Assembly (NCBI RefSeq): GCF_028826105.1
Contig: NZ_JAQGPL010000001.1
Location: 4,490,501-4,554,500 of the forward strand
Source: Paenibacillus humicola
GTDB taxonomy: Bacteria > Bacillota > Bacilli > Paenibacillales > Paenibacillaceae
DNA length: 64,000 nucleotides
Direction: 5' to 3'
The translations under genes and the position numbers were made by a program. The notes beneath the pieces are model-generated. The model was not told the DNA's origin and made no database searches. It saw only the letters and a list, made by a program, of their open reading frames with translations. Of the stretch, positions 24,393 through 33,126 are shown one piece after another; the stretch's first letter is position 1; the number at the start of each line of letters is the position of its first letter.

Positions 24393-25271
24393 TTATTCCT
24401 TCAGCGCGCCGATCATGATGCCTTTGACAAAATATTTTTGCAGGAACGGATACAGCACCAGTATCGGAACGGTTGCGACCATGATCGTCGCGTATTTGAT
24501 CGCTTCGCCGATCGGCATTTTATCTACGCCGGACGCGTCCGTCGTCATGTTGTCCGTGCTGTTCGTAATGAGAATTTCCCGCAAAATGAGCTGCAGCGGA
24601 TACAATTCCCGGTTGCGCAAATAAAGCATCGCATTAAACCATGCGTTCCAGTGGGCAACGGCGTAGAACAGCACCATCACGGCCATGACCGGCACCGACA
24701 GCGGCAGTATAATCCGCCACAACACGGTCCATTCGCTCGCTCCGTCTATTTTCGCCGATTCCTCCAGACTGACCGGGACGGCCTGGAACGCCGTGCGCAT
24801 AATGATCAAGTTCCACGTGTTGACGGCCCCGGGAATAATCATCGCCCACGGCGTATCGATAAGCCCGAGATTGCTGACGAGAAGGTACGACGGAATAAGC
24901 CCGCCCTGAAAAAACATCGTGACGACGATCATCAGCATCACCGCATTTTTAAACAATACGTTCCGCCTGGAAAGAAAATACGCGCCCAGCGCGGTCATGA
25001 TCAGATTAAACGCGGTTCCTACAATCACATAAAAGATCGTATTGCCATAGCCGGTTAAAATGTTCGGATTGGCAAATACGGCTTTGTACGCGCCAAGGCT
25101 GAAACCGTACGGCTTCCACAGCATTCCGCGATGCTGCGCCAGCAGACCGGGATCGCTCAGGGAAGAGAAGGCCACGAATAAAAACGGATACAGCGTGAAG
25201 AAGCACAGCACGATCATGGCGGCGGCGTTGAGCAGATCAAACGATTTTTCGCCCAAAGTCGATTTATTCAT
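24393..25271 (-). CDS. Carbohydrate ABC transporter permease (YtcP/LplC type)
   Basis: This 292-residue permease has six membrane helices. The MalG-type EAA loop reads ESAKIDGASEWTVLWRIILP, the contact to the ATPase. The long extracellular loop after helix 1 (YKAVFANPNILTGYGN) and the C-terminal KGIMIGALKE are typical of the LplC/YtcP group, which imports oligosaccharides. It pairs with the LplB-type permease upstream, 16 bases away, and with the solute-binding protein. No ATPase gene is present, so a shared MsmX-type ATPase is expected. GGGGGGAG precedes the ATG. Confidence 0.9.
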   Translation of the reverse strand: MNKSTLGEKSFDLLNAAAMIVLCFFTLYPFLFVAFSSLSDPGLLAQHRGMLWKPYGFSLGAYKAVFANPNILTGYGNTIFYVIVGTAFNLIMTALGAYFLSRRNVLFKNAVMLMIVVTMFFQGGLIPSYLLVSNLGLIDTPWAMIIPGAVNTWNLIIMRTAFQAVPVSLEESAKIDGASEWTVLWRIILPLSVPVMAVMVLFYAVAHWNAWFNAMLYLRNRELYPLQLILREILITNSTDNMTTDASGVDKMPIGEAIKYATIMVATVPILVLYPFLQKYFVKGIMIGALKE

Positions 25272-25287
25272 CCGGACACTCCCCCCG

Positions 25288-26214
25288 TCACCATAGTTTT
25301 GTCTCGCTTACCCGCTTGCTTACGCTGTTCGAGAGGATAAGCAGGGACAGAGCGATCACGGCGTTAAACAGACCTACGGCGGTCGTGTAGCTGTAGCTGG
25401 CTTCCAATATCCCTTTGCGATAGACGAAGGTGGAGATAACGTCGGCCGTATCGTAGGTCAGCGGATTGTACATGAGCAAAATTTTCTCGCTGCCCACGGA
25501 CATCATCGATCCCATCTTCAGGATCAGCAATATTATAACGGTGGGCATAATGCCTGGGACGGTAATGTGGATCATCTGCTTCCACCGGCCCGCCCCATCG
25601 ACCTTCGCCGCTTCGTACAAGGTCGGATCGATATTGGTCAGCGCGGCCAAATAAATAATGGAGCCCCACCCGACCTGCTGCCAGATGCCCGAGGAGACAT
25701 AAAGAAAACGAAACCATTCCGGCTCGGACAAGTAGGATCTTGGCGCAACGCCCAGCGACGAAAGCACCTGATTGACAACCCCGTCCCGGGCCAAAAAGTC
25801 GACCAGCATCCCGACAACGACGACAACCGATATAAAATGCGGCAAATACGTGATCGTCTGGACGATTCGCTTGAAAACCTGCCGGCGCAATTCATTCAGC
25901 AGCAGCGCCAGAATGATCGGCGCCGGGAAGCCGAAAATCAGCTCGTACACATTGATCAGCAGCGTATTGCGGATAAGTCTCCAAAAATAATAGCTGTTGA
26001 AAAACTCGATGAAATGATGGAAGCCCACCCACGGGCTGTTCCAGATGCCGTCGCCGGGACTATAATCTTTCACCGCGATTTGCAGCCCGTACATCGGTCC
26101 ATAATCGAAAATCAGATAATACGCGATCACGGGCAGCGCCATCAAATACAGGAGCTTGTTGCGCTTTAAATCGCGTCCGACCGTAATCCAACGGCTATTC
26201 GAGGAACGGCTCAT
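25288..26214 (-). CDS. Carbohydrate ABC transporter permease (LplB type)
   Basis: This 308-residue partner permease has six helices. The EAA loop reads YEAAKVDGAGRWKQMIHITV. The N-terminus is DLKRNKLLYLMALPVIAYYLIF with YGPMYGLQIAVKDY, a signature of the LplB branch. It forms the channel with the YtcP/LplC-type permease that follows. An intercistronic hairpin at 26287 separates it from the solute-binding gene, which would keep permease levels lower than binding-protein levels. The ribosome site (AAGGA) is at long distance and probably weak. Confidence 0.9.
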   Translation of the reverse strand: MSRSSNSRWITVGRDLKRNKLLYLMALPVIAYYLIFDYGPMYGLQIAVKDYSPGDGIWNSPWVGFHHFIEFFNSYYFWRLIRNTLLINVYELIFGFPAPIILALLLNELRRQVFKRIVQTITYLPHFISVVVVVGMLVDFLARDGVVNQVLSSLGVAPRSYLSEPEWFRFLYVSSGIWQQVGWGSIIYLAALTNIDPTLYEAAKVDGAGRWKQMIHITVPGIMPTVIILLILKMGSMMSVGSEKILLMYNPLTYDTADVISTFVYRKGILEASYSYTTAVGLFNAVIALSLLILSNSVSKRVSETKLW

Positions 26215-26286
26215 CTTGGCGATTGTTCCTTCGGCGGTTTTGATCGTCTCCGTACGAAATCCCTCCTTCGCTTGAAATCGGACACA

Positions 26287-26307
26287 GGGGATGAACGAGT
26301 CATCCCC
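26287..26307 (-). other. Intercistronic hairpin in the ABC transporter operon
   Basis: GGGGATGA and TCATCCCC form an eight-bp stem with a five-base loop directly after the solute-binding-protein stop. There is no U-run, so it more likely stabilises the upstream message or partly attenuates than fully terminates. Confidence 0.55.
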
Positions 26308-26340
26308 TTGCAGACAAGCTTGACGTCAGCGCATCAGCCG

Positions 26341-27951
26341 TTAGCGGTTGTTGTACCTTTCCAATGCGGCCTGTTCAATTTTGACGGCGTCCTCGATGCC
26401 CATGCTCTCAATCGTCTTGACATATTTATCGAAGTTATCCAGCGGCTCCGCCCCCATGATAAACTTGTTGAACATCTCGTCCTTGTACGTGTTCACATCG
26501 TTCATGATCGAAGCGAATTGACTGCTCTCATCCGAAGTCGGCGTGACGGGAGGGAGCTTTCTCTCATCGCTCGGCTCCGACCAGATCTTGATCGAATCCT
26601 TCTGCTCCGGCAGAGCGGCATACTGCTCCATATATCGTTTGTCCTCCACGAACGGACCGTTGAAATTGGCGCGCACATGGCGGGCCATCGCCTGGGCCAC
26701 CGACATATCCTTCGGATTCATAATGTCGTCGGTAAACGTCGGGTAGCCGTTCACCATGTTGTACGAGACGCCTTCCACCCCAAAGTTAAACAGCATTTTG
26801 CCCTCGTCGCTGTAGGCGTAGTCCAGCCATTTGGCCGTCGCTTCCGGGTTTTTGTTGGAGGTTGAGATCGCGGCGGCCACGCCGCCGGAGAAGTTGTAGG
26901 TTCTTGCGCTCCAAAGCTTCTTGTCGCCGGCGTTGACGACGGGAAAAGGCGCGGCCACGAGTTTAAACCCGGGAATATTGTTTTTCACGAGCGATGTATA
27001 GTTGCCGATCCCCGAGCCCGTGCTCATCACGGTCGCGAACAGTTGATTTCCCGTCACCTTCGCGTCCTTCAGCTTGCTGTCGGTCACCGCGAAATCCGGG
27101 TCCAGCAGCCCTTCCTTGTACCATTTGTTCATGACCGTCAGAAACTGCTTATACTCCGGTTGAATCGGTCCGTATTTGACTTTTCCGTCCACCTGGTAAA
27201 AATCGTAATTGACGCCGAACGAGCCCAGAAACGCCACAGGCCCTCCCATATCGCCCACATTGATCAGGAGAGGGATTTCATCCGGCTTTCCGTTGCCGTT
27301 CAGATCGCTGTTCTTGATCGCGGTCAGCGTTTTATTCCAGTCGTCGATCGTTTCGGGCATTTTCAAATGCAGCTTATCCAGCCAGTCTTTGCGAAGCGCG
27401 ATGCCTTTGCTGACCAGCAGGTAATCGTCACCGCGCAGAAAAGGGAACCCGTAAATGCTGCCTTCATCCGTCGTAACCTGCTTTTTCCAATCCGGGTTAG
27501 CATCCAAAATCTTTTTTAAATTGGGCGCGTCTTTATCGATGATATCGTTCAGCTTCATAATTTTTTTATCTTTAATCGCCTTTTCCGGGCCGCCGGGATA
27601 ACCCGTCCAGCCGTATTCGATGACATCGGGCAGGTCCTTCCCGGTAATCATGAGATTGAACTGATCCTTTTCCTGGCCCACGGGAGGATGCTGGAAGTTT
27701 ACATGGACCCCGGTCTGTTTCTCCAGCTCCTTATATACCGTCATATCTCCGAAGCTTTTTAAAGTAGCGGCGACATTGCTTGAGAGCGCCACCCAGTACG
27801 TAAGCGTTTGCAATTTTGCGGGCTCTTGCCCTTCCTTTTGGTTCGCCTCCTGTTTTGGCGGGCTCGAGCTGCTGCAGCCTGCAGCTACCGTTAGGGACAG
27901 CAAAACGGAAGCCCCTGCGGCCGACCATTTTTTCCAGCCAGCTTTCATCAT
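26341..27951 (-). CDS. Extracellular solute-binding lipoprotein of an oligosaccharide ABC transporter
   Basis: This 536-residue protein starts at 27951 (ATG nine bases after AAGGAGGT; the longer frame to 27990 lacks a site). A lipoprotein signal ends in LSLTVAAGC with the lipid cysteine near residue 26. The fold is the family-1 solute-binding protein: PDVIEYGWTGYPGGPEKAI, KDWLDKLHLKMPETIDDWN, and DLNGNGKPDEIPLLI, a calcium-binding-like loop common in this LipO-type branch. It captures a carbohydrate outside the membrane and delivers it to the two downstream permeases. Three direct repeats upstream probably mediate AraC control. Confidence 0.9.
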   Translation of the reverse strand: MMKAGWKKWSAAGASVLLSLTVAAGCSSSSPPKQEANQKEGQEPAKLQTLTYWVALSSNVAATLKSFGDMTVYKELEKQTGVHVNFQHPPVGQEKDQFNLMITGKDLPDVIEYGWTGYPGGPEKAIKDKKIMKLNDIIDKDAPNLKKILDANPDWKKQVTTDEGSIYGFPFLRGDDYLLVSKGIALRKDWLDKLHLKMPETIDDWNKTLTAIKNSDLNGNGKPDEIPLLINVGDMGGPVAFLGSFGVNYDFYQVDGKVKYGPIQPEYKQFLTVMNKWYKEGLLDPDFAVTDSKLKDAKVTGNQLFATVMSTGSGIGNYTSLVKNNIPGFKLVAAPFPVVNAGDKKLWSARTYNFSGGVAAAISTSNKNPEATAKWLDYAYSDEGKMLFNFGVEGVSYNMVNGYPTFTDDIMNPKDMSVAQAMARHVRANFNGPFVEDKRYMEQYAALPEQKDSIKIWSEPSDERKLPPVTPTSDESSQFASIMNDVNTYKDEMFNKFIMGAEPLDNFDKYVKTIESMGIEDAVKIEQAALERYNNR

Positions 27952-28120
27952 AACGCTGTTACCTCCTTCAATTAGACGGGGATTAGACAAAGCTGCCGGT
28001 GCTTCGGCGACTCAAAAAACGTCGGCCCGAGGCTGCCGGGTTAGGGATCCGTCGATTCCGCTCCTCCTCATTCTTGCAAATTATTCGATGGATGGAAATC
28101 GCTGAATTTACCCGTCCATA

Positions 28121-28176
28121 ATCCGATGTTAAGATCCGCCGCTATCCGAATTTAAGATTGGCTATCCGAAATTAAC
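28121..28176. promoter_or_regulatory. Three direct repeats, candidate AraC binding sites
   Basis: ATCCGA-NN-TTAA occurs at 28121, 28144 and 28164. The last two extend to GCTATCCGAA with A/T-rich flanks and are spaced 20 bases apart; the first is 23 bases away. Direct repeats at about two helical turns are what AraC dimers bind. They lie 170 to 225 bases upstream of the solute-binding gene. The remaining gap from 27952 to 28120 shows no gene. Confidence 0.5.
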
Positions 28177-28220
28177 ATGTTTAGAGGTATGGCCTGCCTT
28201 AAGGACGCGATCGGAATCCA

Positions 28221-28246
28221 AAAGAAAAAGCCGCAGTACGCGGCTT
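28221..28246 (-). terminator. Rho-independent terminator after the DUF817 gene
   Basis: AAGCCGC and GCGGCTT pair across GTACT and are followed on the minus strand by TTTCTTTT, just after the stop at 28259. Confidence 0.75.
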
Positions 28247-28258
28247 CGGCTTCGTCGT

Positions 28259-29029
28259 TTATCGGTCTTGCCGTTCCTTGACCAGCTTTAACGTCGCTAC
28301 AATCAAAAAGCTGACAATCACAAGCAGCAGCCAGGAGCTCACCTTGCCCACATGGACAAGCCGCCATGAACCGGCCTGATCCGGATATTCCCAGGCCCCA
28401 AAAAAAGTGGCCACGTTTTCCGCGATCCAGATAAAGAGTCCGATCAGCACGAAGGAAAGCGCAAGCGGCATCCGGTATCTTGTACCGCCGACCTCATACG
28501 TTACCCATGTCCGCCAAAATACGAGCAGCACAAGCGCCGACAGCCACCAGCGGACATCGATCCAAAAATGGTGCGTGAAAAAGTTCAAATAAATCATCGC
28601 GGCCATCGGCACCACGACCGGGAACGGCGGCCATTTGATAAGCTCGACCTTCAACCGCCGCCACGCCTGGCAAAGGTAACTCGCAACGCTGGCGTACATA
28701 AATCCGCTGTACAGCGGAACGCCGAACACCTTCGAATACCCCTCCTCGGGGTACGACCATGAACCCATGTGCACCTTGAAGATTTCAAGTGCCAGGCCGA
28801 TCAAGTGAAACATCGTAATAACCTTCAGCTCGTCGCGTGTTTCAAGACCGGAATGAACCATCCACCACTGCATGGCGAGGCAAATGAGAAGCAGCCAGTC
28901 GTACCTTGGAAGCCAAGGCAACGGAATAAGCTGCGTTAACGCCAGCGAAGCGAAAATCGTAACGGGAAACAGACAGGATAACGCCTGCTCCCAGCCAAAA
29001 CGAATAAGCTGCAGCAATGCCGCCTTCAT
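28259..29029 (-). CDS. DUF817-family membrane protein
   Basis: This 256-residue protein has about seven to eight membrane helices. HLIGLALEIFKVHMGSWSYP, then VPLYSGFMYASVASYLCQAW and ENVATFFGAWEYPDQAGSWR match the DUF817 pattern with repeated GSW/GAW-Y-P motifs. Function is unknown; members are widespread in bacteria. The ATG at 29029 lies nine bases after GAGGAG and is preferred over the codon at 29053. It lies seven codons or so after the XRE/DUF2975 pair on the same strand and may be read from that transcript. Confidence 0.82.
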   Translation of the reverse strand: MKAALLQLIRFGWEQALSCLFPVTIFASLALTQLIPLPWLPRYDWLLLICLAMQWWMVHSGLETRDELKVITMFHLIGLALEIFKVHMGSWSYPEEGYSKVFGVPLYSGFMYASVASYLCQAWRRLKVELIKWPPFPVVVPMAAMIYLNFFTHHFWIDVRWWLSALVLLVFWRTWVTYEVGGTRYRMPLALSFVLIGLFIWIAENVATFFGAWEYPDQAGSWRLVHVGKVSSWLLLVIVSFLIVATLKLVKERQDR

Positions 29030-29059
29030 CAATAATTTCTCCTCGTCACCCAAATCTAT

Positions 29060-29293
29060 TCAGACGGAAAAGCTTTCCCCGGCGTCATCGTCACGTTTGT
29101 ACTCTAAAATGTCTCCCGGCTGACAATCCAAAGCTTTGCAAATCGCCTCTAAAGTCGATAACCGAATCGCTTTCGCCTTTCCGTTTTTCAGAATGGAAAG
29201 GTTAGCCATCGTAATTCCGATACGCTCCGAAAGCTCTGTGACGCTCATTTTCCTCTTCGCCAGCATGACGTCAATATGGATAATCATGGCCAT
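29060..29293 (-). CDS. Small XRE-family helix-turn-helix regulator (YozG type)
   Basis: This 77-residue protein is nearly all one HTH_3 domain: RKMSVTELSERIGITMANLS is the DNA-binding helix pair, and LSTLEAICKALDCQPGDILE is the conserved end of the domain. GAGGTG six bases before the ATG at 29293 sets the start. It follows the DUF2975 gene by about ten bases, a pair seen in many Firmicutes (YoaS/YozG-like), where the membrane protein and regulator probably act together. The signal is unknown. Confidence 0.85.
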   Translation of the reverse strand: MAMIIHIDVMLAKRKMSVTELSERIGITMANLSILKNGKAKAIRLSTLEAICKALDCQPGDILEYKRDDDAGESFSV

Positions 29294-29303
29294 GATCTTC
29301 ACC

Positions 29304-29780
29304 TCAGACCGTCAGGTCATTTTCCGATTTTATATCCAAGGCATTTTGCAGCAGCTTCTGAAGAACGGCAGCAAAGACCGCAATCACTATCGAAGCGAAA
29401 GCAACGACCAGTCCGAGCACGATGAGCCCCGGGGCATCGTCCCCATCCGCGATGAAAATTAAGAACGGCAGACATGCCGTATACAAAGCACTGATAATGA
29501 CGGCGCAATATTTGATCCGTTTTAACGCTTTAACCGATAATTCGGAGAAGGCTTCGTTCTTGTCGATATAGCTGAGCAGTTTATAAGCCTGAACCAATGC
29601 CGTGAAAAACGGTATCGCGGATGCATAGATGCAAATTAAGACGGGATACAGCCAATGCGCCGGATAATGCTTTACCGCTTCAATGGCGATCCGGGGCAGT
29701 CCATAGACACACAAAGCAAGAATCGGAATTCCCATCAGAAAAACAGTGATTTTTAAAAACAGCGTTGTCCCCCGTTCCAT
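29304..29780 (-). CDS. DUF2975 membrane protein
   Basis: This 158-residue protein has four membrane helices (LFLKITVFLMGIPILALCVYG, YPVLICIYASAIPFFTALV, YCAVIISALYTACLPFLIF, GLVVAFASIVIAVFAAVLQ), written here only in part. The order and the AYKLLSYIDKNEAFSELSVKAL cytoplasmic segment match DUF2975. GAGGTG six bases before the ATG at 29780 sets the start. It is transcribed first, followed by the XRE regulator. The pair suggests a membrane sensor with its regulator, which is inference. Confidence 0.82.
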   Translation of the reverse strand: MERGTTLFLKITVFLMGIPILALCVYGLPRIAIEAVKHYPAHWLYPVLICIYASAIPFFTALVQAYKLLSYIDKNEAFSELSVKALKRIKYCAVIISALYTACLPFLIFIADGDDAPGLIVLGLVVAFASIVIAVFAAVLQKLLQNALDIKSENDLTV

Positions 29781-29872
29781 CACATTCACCTCGAGTCGAT
29801 ATTTTACTTATTGAATTTAGCATATTATTTATCGTTTTACAATATATTTTAATCGTTATACAATGTCCGGCC

Positions 29873-29908
29873 AAAATAAAAACAGGCAGCCGCTTGCGGC
29901 TGCCTGTT
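29873..29908 (-). terminator. Rho-independent terminator after the efflux gene
   Basis: AACAGGCAGCCGC and its complement pair around a two- to three-base loop; the minus strand continues TTTTATTTTGG. It ends the MarR/MFS operon. Confidence 0.8.
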
Positions 29909-29943
29909 TGCATATGACGATGAGTGCTTTTTACGAAACGTCC

Positions 29944-31518
29944 TTACATCATCTCGGGTTCGCTCTTGATGGGAACGGAGCCTTTGACGCTTTTGGGCAT
30001 TTTCAGCTTTCCGTAGAAGAAGCCGGATACGAGCGCGATGAGGATGACGATGACCCCGATGACGAAGACAGACGTGATTGAATCGTTCAAAATCGACTGC
30101 AGCGAATGAAGCAGATTCGCCGGAATGCTCGTTCTGACTTCCGGCTGCAGCAGCGCCTGCGGATTGGCGAGCTGCGCGAACTGGGCGTCCGGAATGGAGC
30201 TGTAGTCGCTCCGGATAGCACCGATGCCGCTTGTCAACTTGTTGGTCATGAATACGCCCATAATGGCGACGCCGACCGTTCCGCCGATCGAGCGGGTGAA
30301 CTGCGTCGTCGAGGTGGCGACGCCGCGCAATTCGTGTCCGACGGAGCTTTGCGATGCGATGGTCAGCACCGGCATAAGCGCGCCCATGCCCAGACCGACG
30401 ATGATCATATACAGAATCAGCTCTAAGCTGCTCGTATTGACGGTCATCTGCGACATGAACAGATACCCGACCGCCATGATCGCCAGCGAGCTGACGACGA
30501 TAACGCGGTAGCTCAGCCGGGTGATCAGCCGACCGCCGATGATGCTCGAAGCGATCAGCGACAGCATCAGCGGCGTCAGAATATAGCCCGAGTTCGATGC
30601 CGAGGTGCCGATAACGCCCTGCGAGAACAGCGGAATATACGTAATCGCGCCGAACATGCCCATCCCCATCAGGAAGCCGACGATGCTCGAGACCGAGATG
30701 GTCCGGATGCTGAACAGCTTCAGCGGAATGATCGGCTCCTTCACTTTGGATTCGATCCACAGGAAGATGAGCAGTAGCGCGGCGCTGGCCGCGAACAAAC
30801 CGAGAATTTGCGGCGAATCCCAGGCGTAATGCTTCATTCCGCCTCCATCGCCTTGGCTGCTGCCGCCCATTTCGATGGCCAGCAGGAAGGATACGATGGC
30901 GCCGGTCAGCGTCGCCGCGCCGCCCCAGTCGATTTTCTTTTTCTCCGTGCCTTTGGATTCCTTGAGCGCCATCGAGATGACCAGCGCCGCTAGAACGCCG
31001 AACGGCAGGTTAATGTAGAAAATCCACTGCCACGCCAAATGGTCGACGATAAAACCGCCGACAGCCGGCCCGATGACGCTGGAAAGACCGAATACGGCGC
31101 CGAACAAGCCCTGCATCTTGCCCCTGCGGTCGGGAGGAAAAATATCCCCGATGATGGTCATTGCGATCGGCATAAGCGCGCCCGCTCCGATCCCTTGAAT
31201 CGCGCGGAACACGATCAGCTGCGTCATGTCGTGCGACAGGCCGCACAGCGCCGATCCGACCAGAAACAGCCCCATTCCGATCAGGTACACGAGCCGTCTG
31301 CCGAACAAGTCGGCGAGCTTGCCGAAAATCGGCACTGCGGTCGTAGAGGTCAGCATATAAATGGTGAATACCCAGCTGTACAAATTAAAGCCTTTCAACT
31401 CCGCAATGACATGCGGCATGGCGGTGGATACGATCGTCTGGTCGAGGGCGCCGAGCAGCATACCCAGCATAAGCCCCGTGACGATCCATCGGATTTGCCT
31501 TGGACTGATGTTTGTCAT
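29944..31518 (-). CDS. DHA2-family (14-helix) MFS multidrug efflux pump
   Basis: This 524-residue protein has the EmrB/QacA layout. LGALDQTIVSTAMPHVIAEL is motif D1 in helix 1, GKLADLFGRRLVYLIGMGLF is motif A, and the antiporter motif C region reads GLSSVIGPAVGGFIVDHLAW. It would export cationic or amphipathic compounds using the proton gradient. AGGAG seven bases before the ATG at 31518 sets the start. It is 28 bases downstream of the MarR gene on one transcript. MarR is probably its repressor, released by the exported compound. Confidence 0.92.
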   Translation of the reverse strand: MTNISPRQIRWIVTGLMLGMLLGALDQTIVSTAMPHVIAELKGFNLYSWVFTIYMLTSTTAVPIFGKLADLFGRRLVYLIGMGLFLVGSALCGLSHDMTQLIVFRAIQGIGAGALMPIAMTIIGDIFPPDRRGKMQGLFGAVFGLSSVIGPAVGGFIVDHLAWQWIFYINLPFGVLAALVISMALKESKGTEKKKIDWGGAATLTGAIVSFLLAIEMGGSSQGDGGGMKHYAWDSPQILGLFAASAALLLIFLWIESKVKEPIIPLKLFSIRTISVSSIVGFLMGMGMFGAITYIPLFSQGVIGTSASNSGYILTPLMLSLIASSIIGGRLITRLSYRVIVVSSLAIMAVGYLFMSQMTVNTSSLELILYMIIVGLGMGALMPVLTIASQSSVGHELRGVATSTTQFTRSIGGTVGVAIMGVFMTNKLTSGIGAIRSDYSSIPDAQFAQLANPQALLQPEVRTSIPANLLHSLQSILNDSITSVFVIGVIVILIALVSGFFYGKLKMPKSVKGSVPIKSEPEMM

Positions 31519-31546
31519 AGTTCCACTCCTAAACAATTGTTAATCT

Positions 31547-31996
31547 TCATGCGTTCGTGTCCTGGTCGGTCAGACCGCTTGTAATTTTCTCCAGGGTACG
31601 AACCATGCTTTCTACCTCTTCGACGCTGCATGCGGCAAAGAAACCGCCGATAATTTCGTTGCTTCTCGCCTTCAGCAGGTTGACCATCCGCACGCCCTCC
31701 TTGGTAATGCTCAAAAGGACGACGCGCCGGTCGTTCTCCTGGTCCTTCCGCTCGACGAAGCCCATGCTGACGAGCTTGTCGATCATGACCGTGATGGCGC
31801 TCGGCTTAACGCCCATCAGCTCGGCAAGCGCCGTCACCTTGAACGGGCCCTTCTCGTGAATGATCATCAGAATATGAAATTGAGGCGGCGTCAACCCCTG
31901 CCCCGACAACTCGGTGAAATTGGAAAGGAGCCTTTTGCGGATCAGCTGCAGAGCATTCCCAAACCGTTCCGCATAATGCTTCATTTCGGAGCTCAA
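31547..31996 (-). CDS. MarR-family transcriptional regulator
   Basis: This 149-residue protein has the winged helix of MarR: LAELMGVKPSAITVMIDKLV is the recognition helix and GFVERKDQENDRRVVLLSIT the wing, with DxR-type basic residues. It begins at a TTG with GGAGGTG before it. It is the first gene of the efflux operon. A perfect palindrome at 32027-32051 overlaps the transcription start of the promoter, indicating autorepression and control of the pump. The inducer is unknown. Confidence 0.9.
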   Translation of the reverse strand: MSSEMKHYAERFGNALQLIRKRLLSNFTELSGQGLTPPQFHILMIIHEKGPFKVTALAELMGVKPSAITVMIDKLVSMGFVERKDQENDRRVVLLSITKEGVRMVNLLKARSNEIIGGFFAACSVEEVESMVRTLEKITSGLTDQDTNA

Positions 31997-32026
31997 TCAT
32001 ACACCTCCCAAATACGTGAAAACGTT

Positions 32027-32089
32027 TAATATTTAAAGCTTTTAAATATTATACTTGTTTATAATATCCCCCGCCGGCCTCGCTGTCAA
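32027..32089 (-). promoter_or_regulatory. MarR operon promoter and palindromic operator
   Basis: TTGACA (32089-32084) and TATTAT (32066-32061) are 17 bases apart. A perfect palindrome of TAATATTTAAA arms around three bases lies at 32027-32051, over the start of transcription. A second TATAAT-like box abuts the operator. Confidence 0.75.
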
Positions 32090-32137
32090 TAGTTTATTTT
32101 CAGTAAACGGGAAAATCGACTGATTCGCCGATAACGC

Positions 32138-32176
32138 AAAAAAGAGGCATCTCTAGAATAGGCCAAGATACCTCTT
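32138..32176 (-). terminator. Probable terminator after the ECF41 sigma gene
   Basis: AAGAGG and CCTCTT arms, with further imperfect pairing inside, are followed on the minus strand by TTTTTT. It lies about 87 bases after the sigma stop. Confidence 0.6.
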
Positions 32177-32262
32177 AAGACTGGATTGCAGCGGAAAAAA
32201 CGAGCGGCGTTTCGCCGATTCATGCCGCTGTCGCTCTGCAAGAGAACCGGCAGCCGGGAATG

Positions 32263-33126
32263 CTACAGATGCCTTAGCTTCTCCGGATTGGCGACGCTGT
32301 ATATCGTTTGAATTTTCTCTTCATAATAAGCAAAGGAGTACACGTATTGAATCCCCTCGTCCAACCGGATTCGGATTCCGGGAAATCCGTTTACCATAAG
32401 AAAAGAATACGTAAATTTGCCCGCATACATATCACGCAGTTTTTGGTGGAATTTCATGACTTGATCGAACCCGACAAGCGGAACCTGCGCCGCTCTCACT
32501 TTGCCGCCGCCGTCCGAGATGAACACAACACGATCGCTGACCAGCTCCAGAAGCTTCGATGAATTTCCTTGCAGCAATAAGCTCACAAAAGCTTTGATTT
32601 TCTCCTCCGCAACCGAAATCGACGGATACTGCTCCGGATCGAAGTGGATGCTTTTTTGGGCGCGGTGGAAGATTTGGCGGCAGTTTGTGCTGGTTTTCCC
32701 GACCATATCGGCGATTTCATCGAACGAATAGTTGAAAATTTCGCGAAGAAGAAAGACGGCCCTTTCGACCGCATTCAGCTGCTGAAGCAGCAGCAGATAA
32801 GCCGTCGAAATCGACTCCGACCGTAAATAAGCCTCGGACGGATCGCTGTCTGCCGCGCTGCTCGCAATCAAGGGCTCGGGGAGCCACGGCCCGACATACA
32901 TTTCTCGTTTTTTGGCGGACGACCGCAATAGGTCGAGACAGCGATTCGTGACGATTTTGTATAGATACGCTCTTTCATTCCGGATTGCACCGGAGTCCGT
33001 AAGCCGCTCATAGCTCAGGAAGGCATCGTGAACGATATCTTCCGCATCCATGACTCTTCCCAGCATCCGGTAAGCCAACGAAAAAAGCGGCGTTTTATAA
33101 GCGTTATACAATTCCTCTATGCTCAT
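32263..33126 (-). CDS. ECF41-group sigma factor with SnoaL-like C-terminal domain
   Basis: This 287-residue protein starts at 33126 (MSIEELYNAYKTPLFSLAYRM). Region 2 has GRVMDAEDIVHDAFLSYERL and region 4 has LREIFNYSFDEIADMVGKTS. Three motifs diagnostic of ECF41 are present: WLPEP in the linker, DGGGK in the SnoaL domain and NPEKL near the C-terminus (NPDKL in the family). In ECF41 the extension tunes sigma activity and no anti-sigma is needed. The first codons overlap the end of the FAD oxidoreductase gene by 23 bases, so both are one operon, read from the ECF41-type promoter at 34438. AAGGAGAGG precedes the start. Confidence 0.9.
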   Translation of the reverse strand: MSIEELYNAYKTPLFSLAYRMLGRVMDAEDIVHDAFLSYERLTDSGAIRNERAYLYKIVTNRCLDLLRSSAKKREMYVGPWLPEPLIASSAADSDPSEAYLRSESISTAYLLLLQQLNAVERAVFLLREIFNYSFDEIADMVGKTSTNCRQIFHRAQKSIHFDPEQYPSISVAEEKIKAFVSLLLQGNSSKLLELVSDRVVFISDGGGKVRAAQVPLVGFDQVMKFHQKLRDMYAGKFTYSFLMVNGFPGIRIRLDEGIQYVYSFAYYEEKIQTIYSVANPEKLRHL

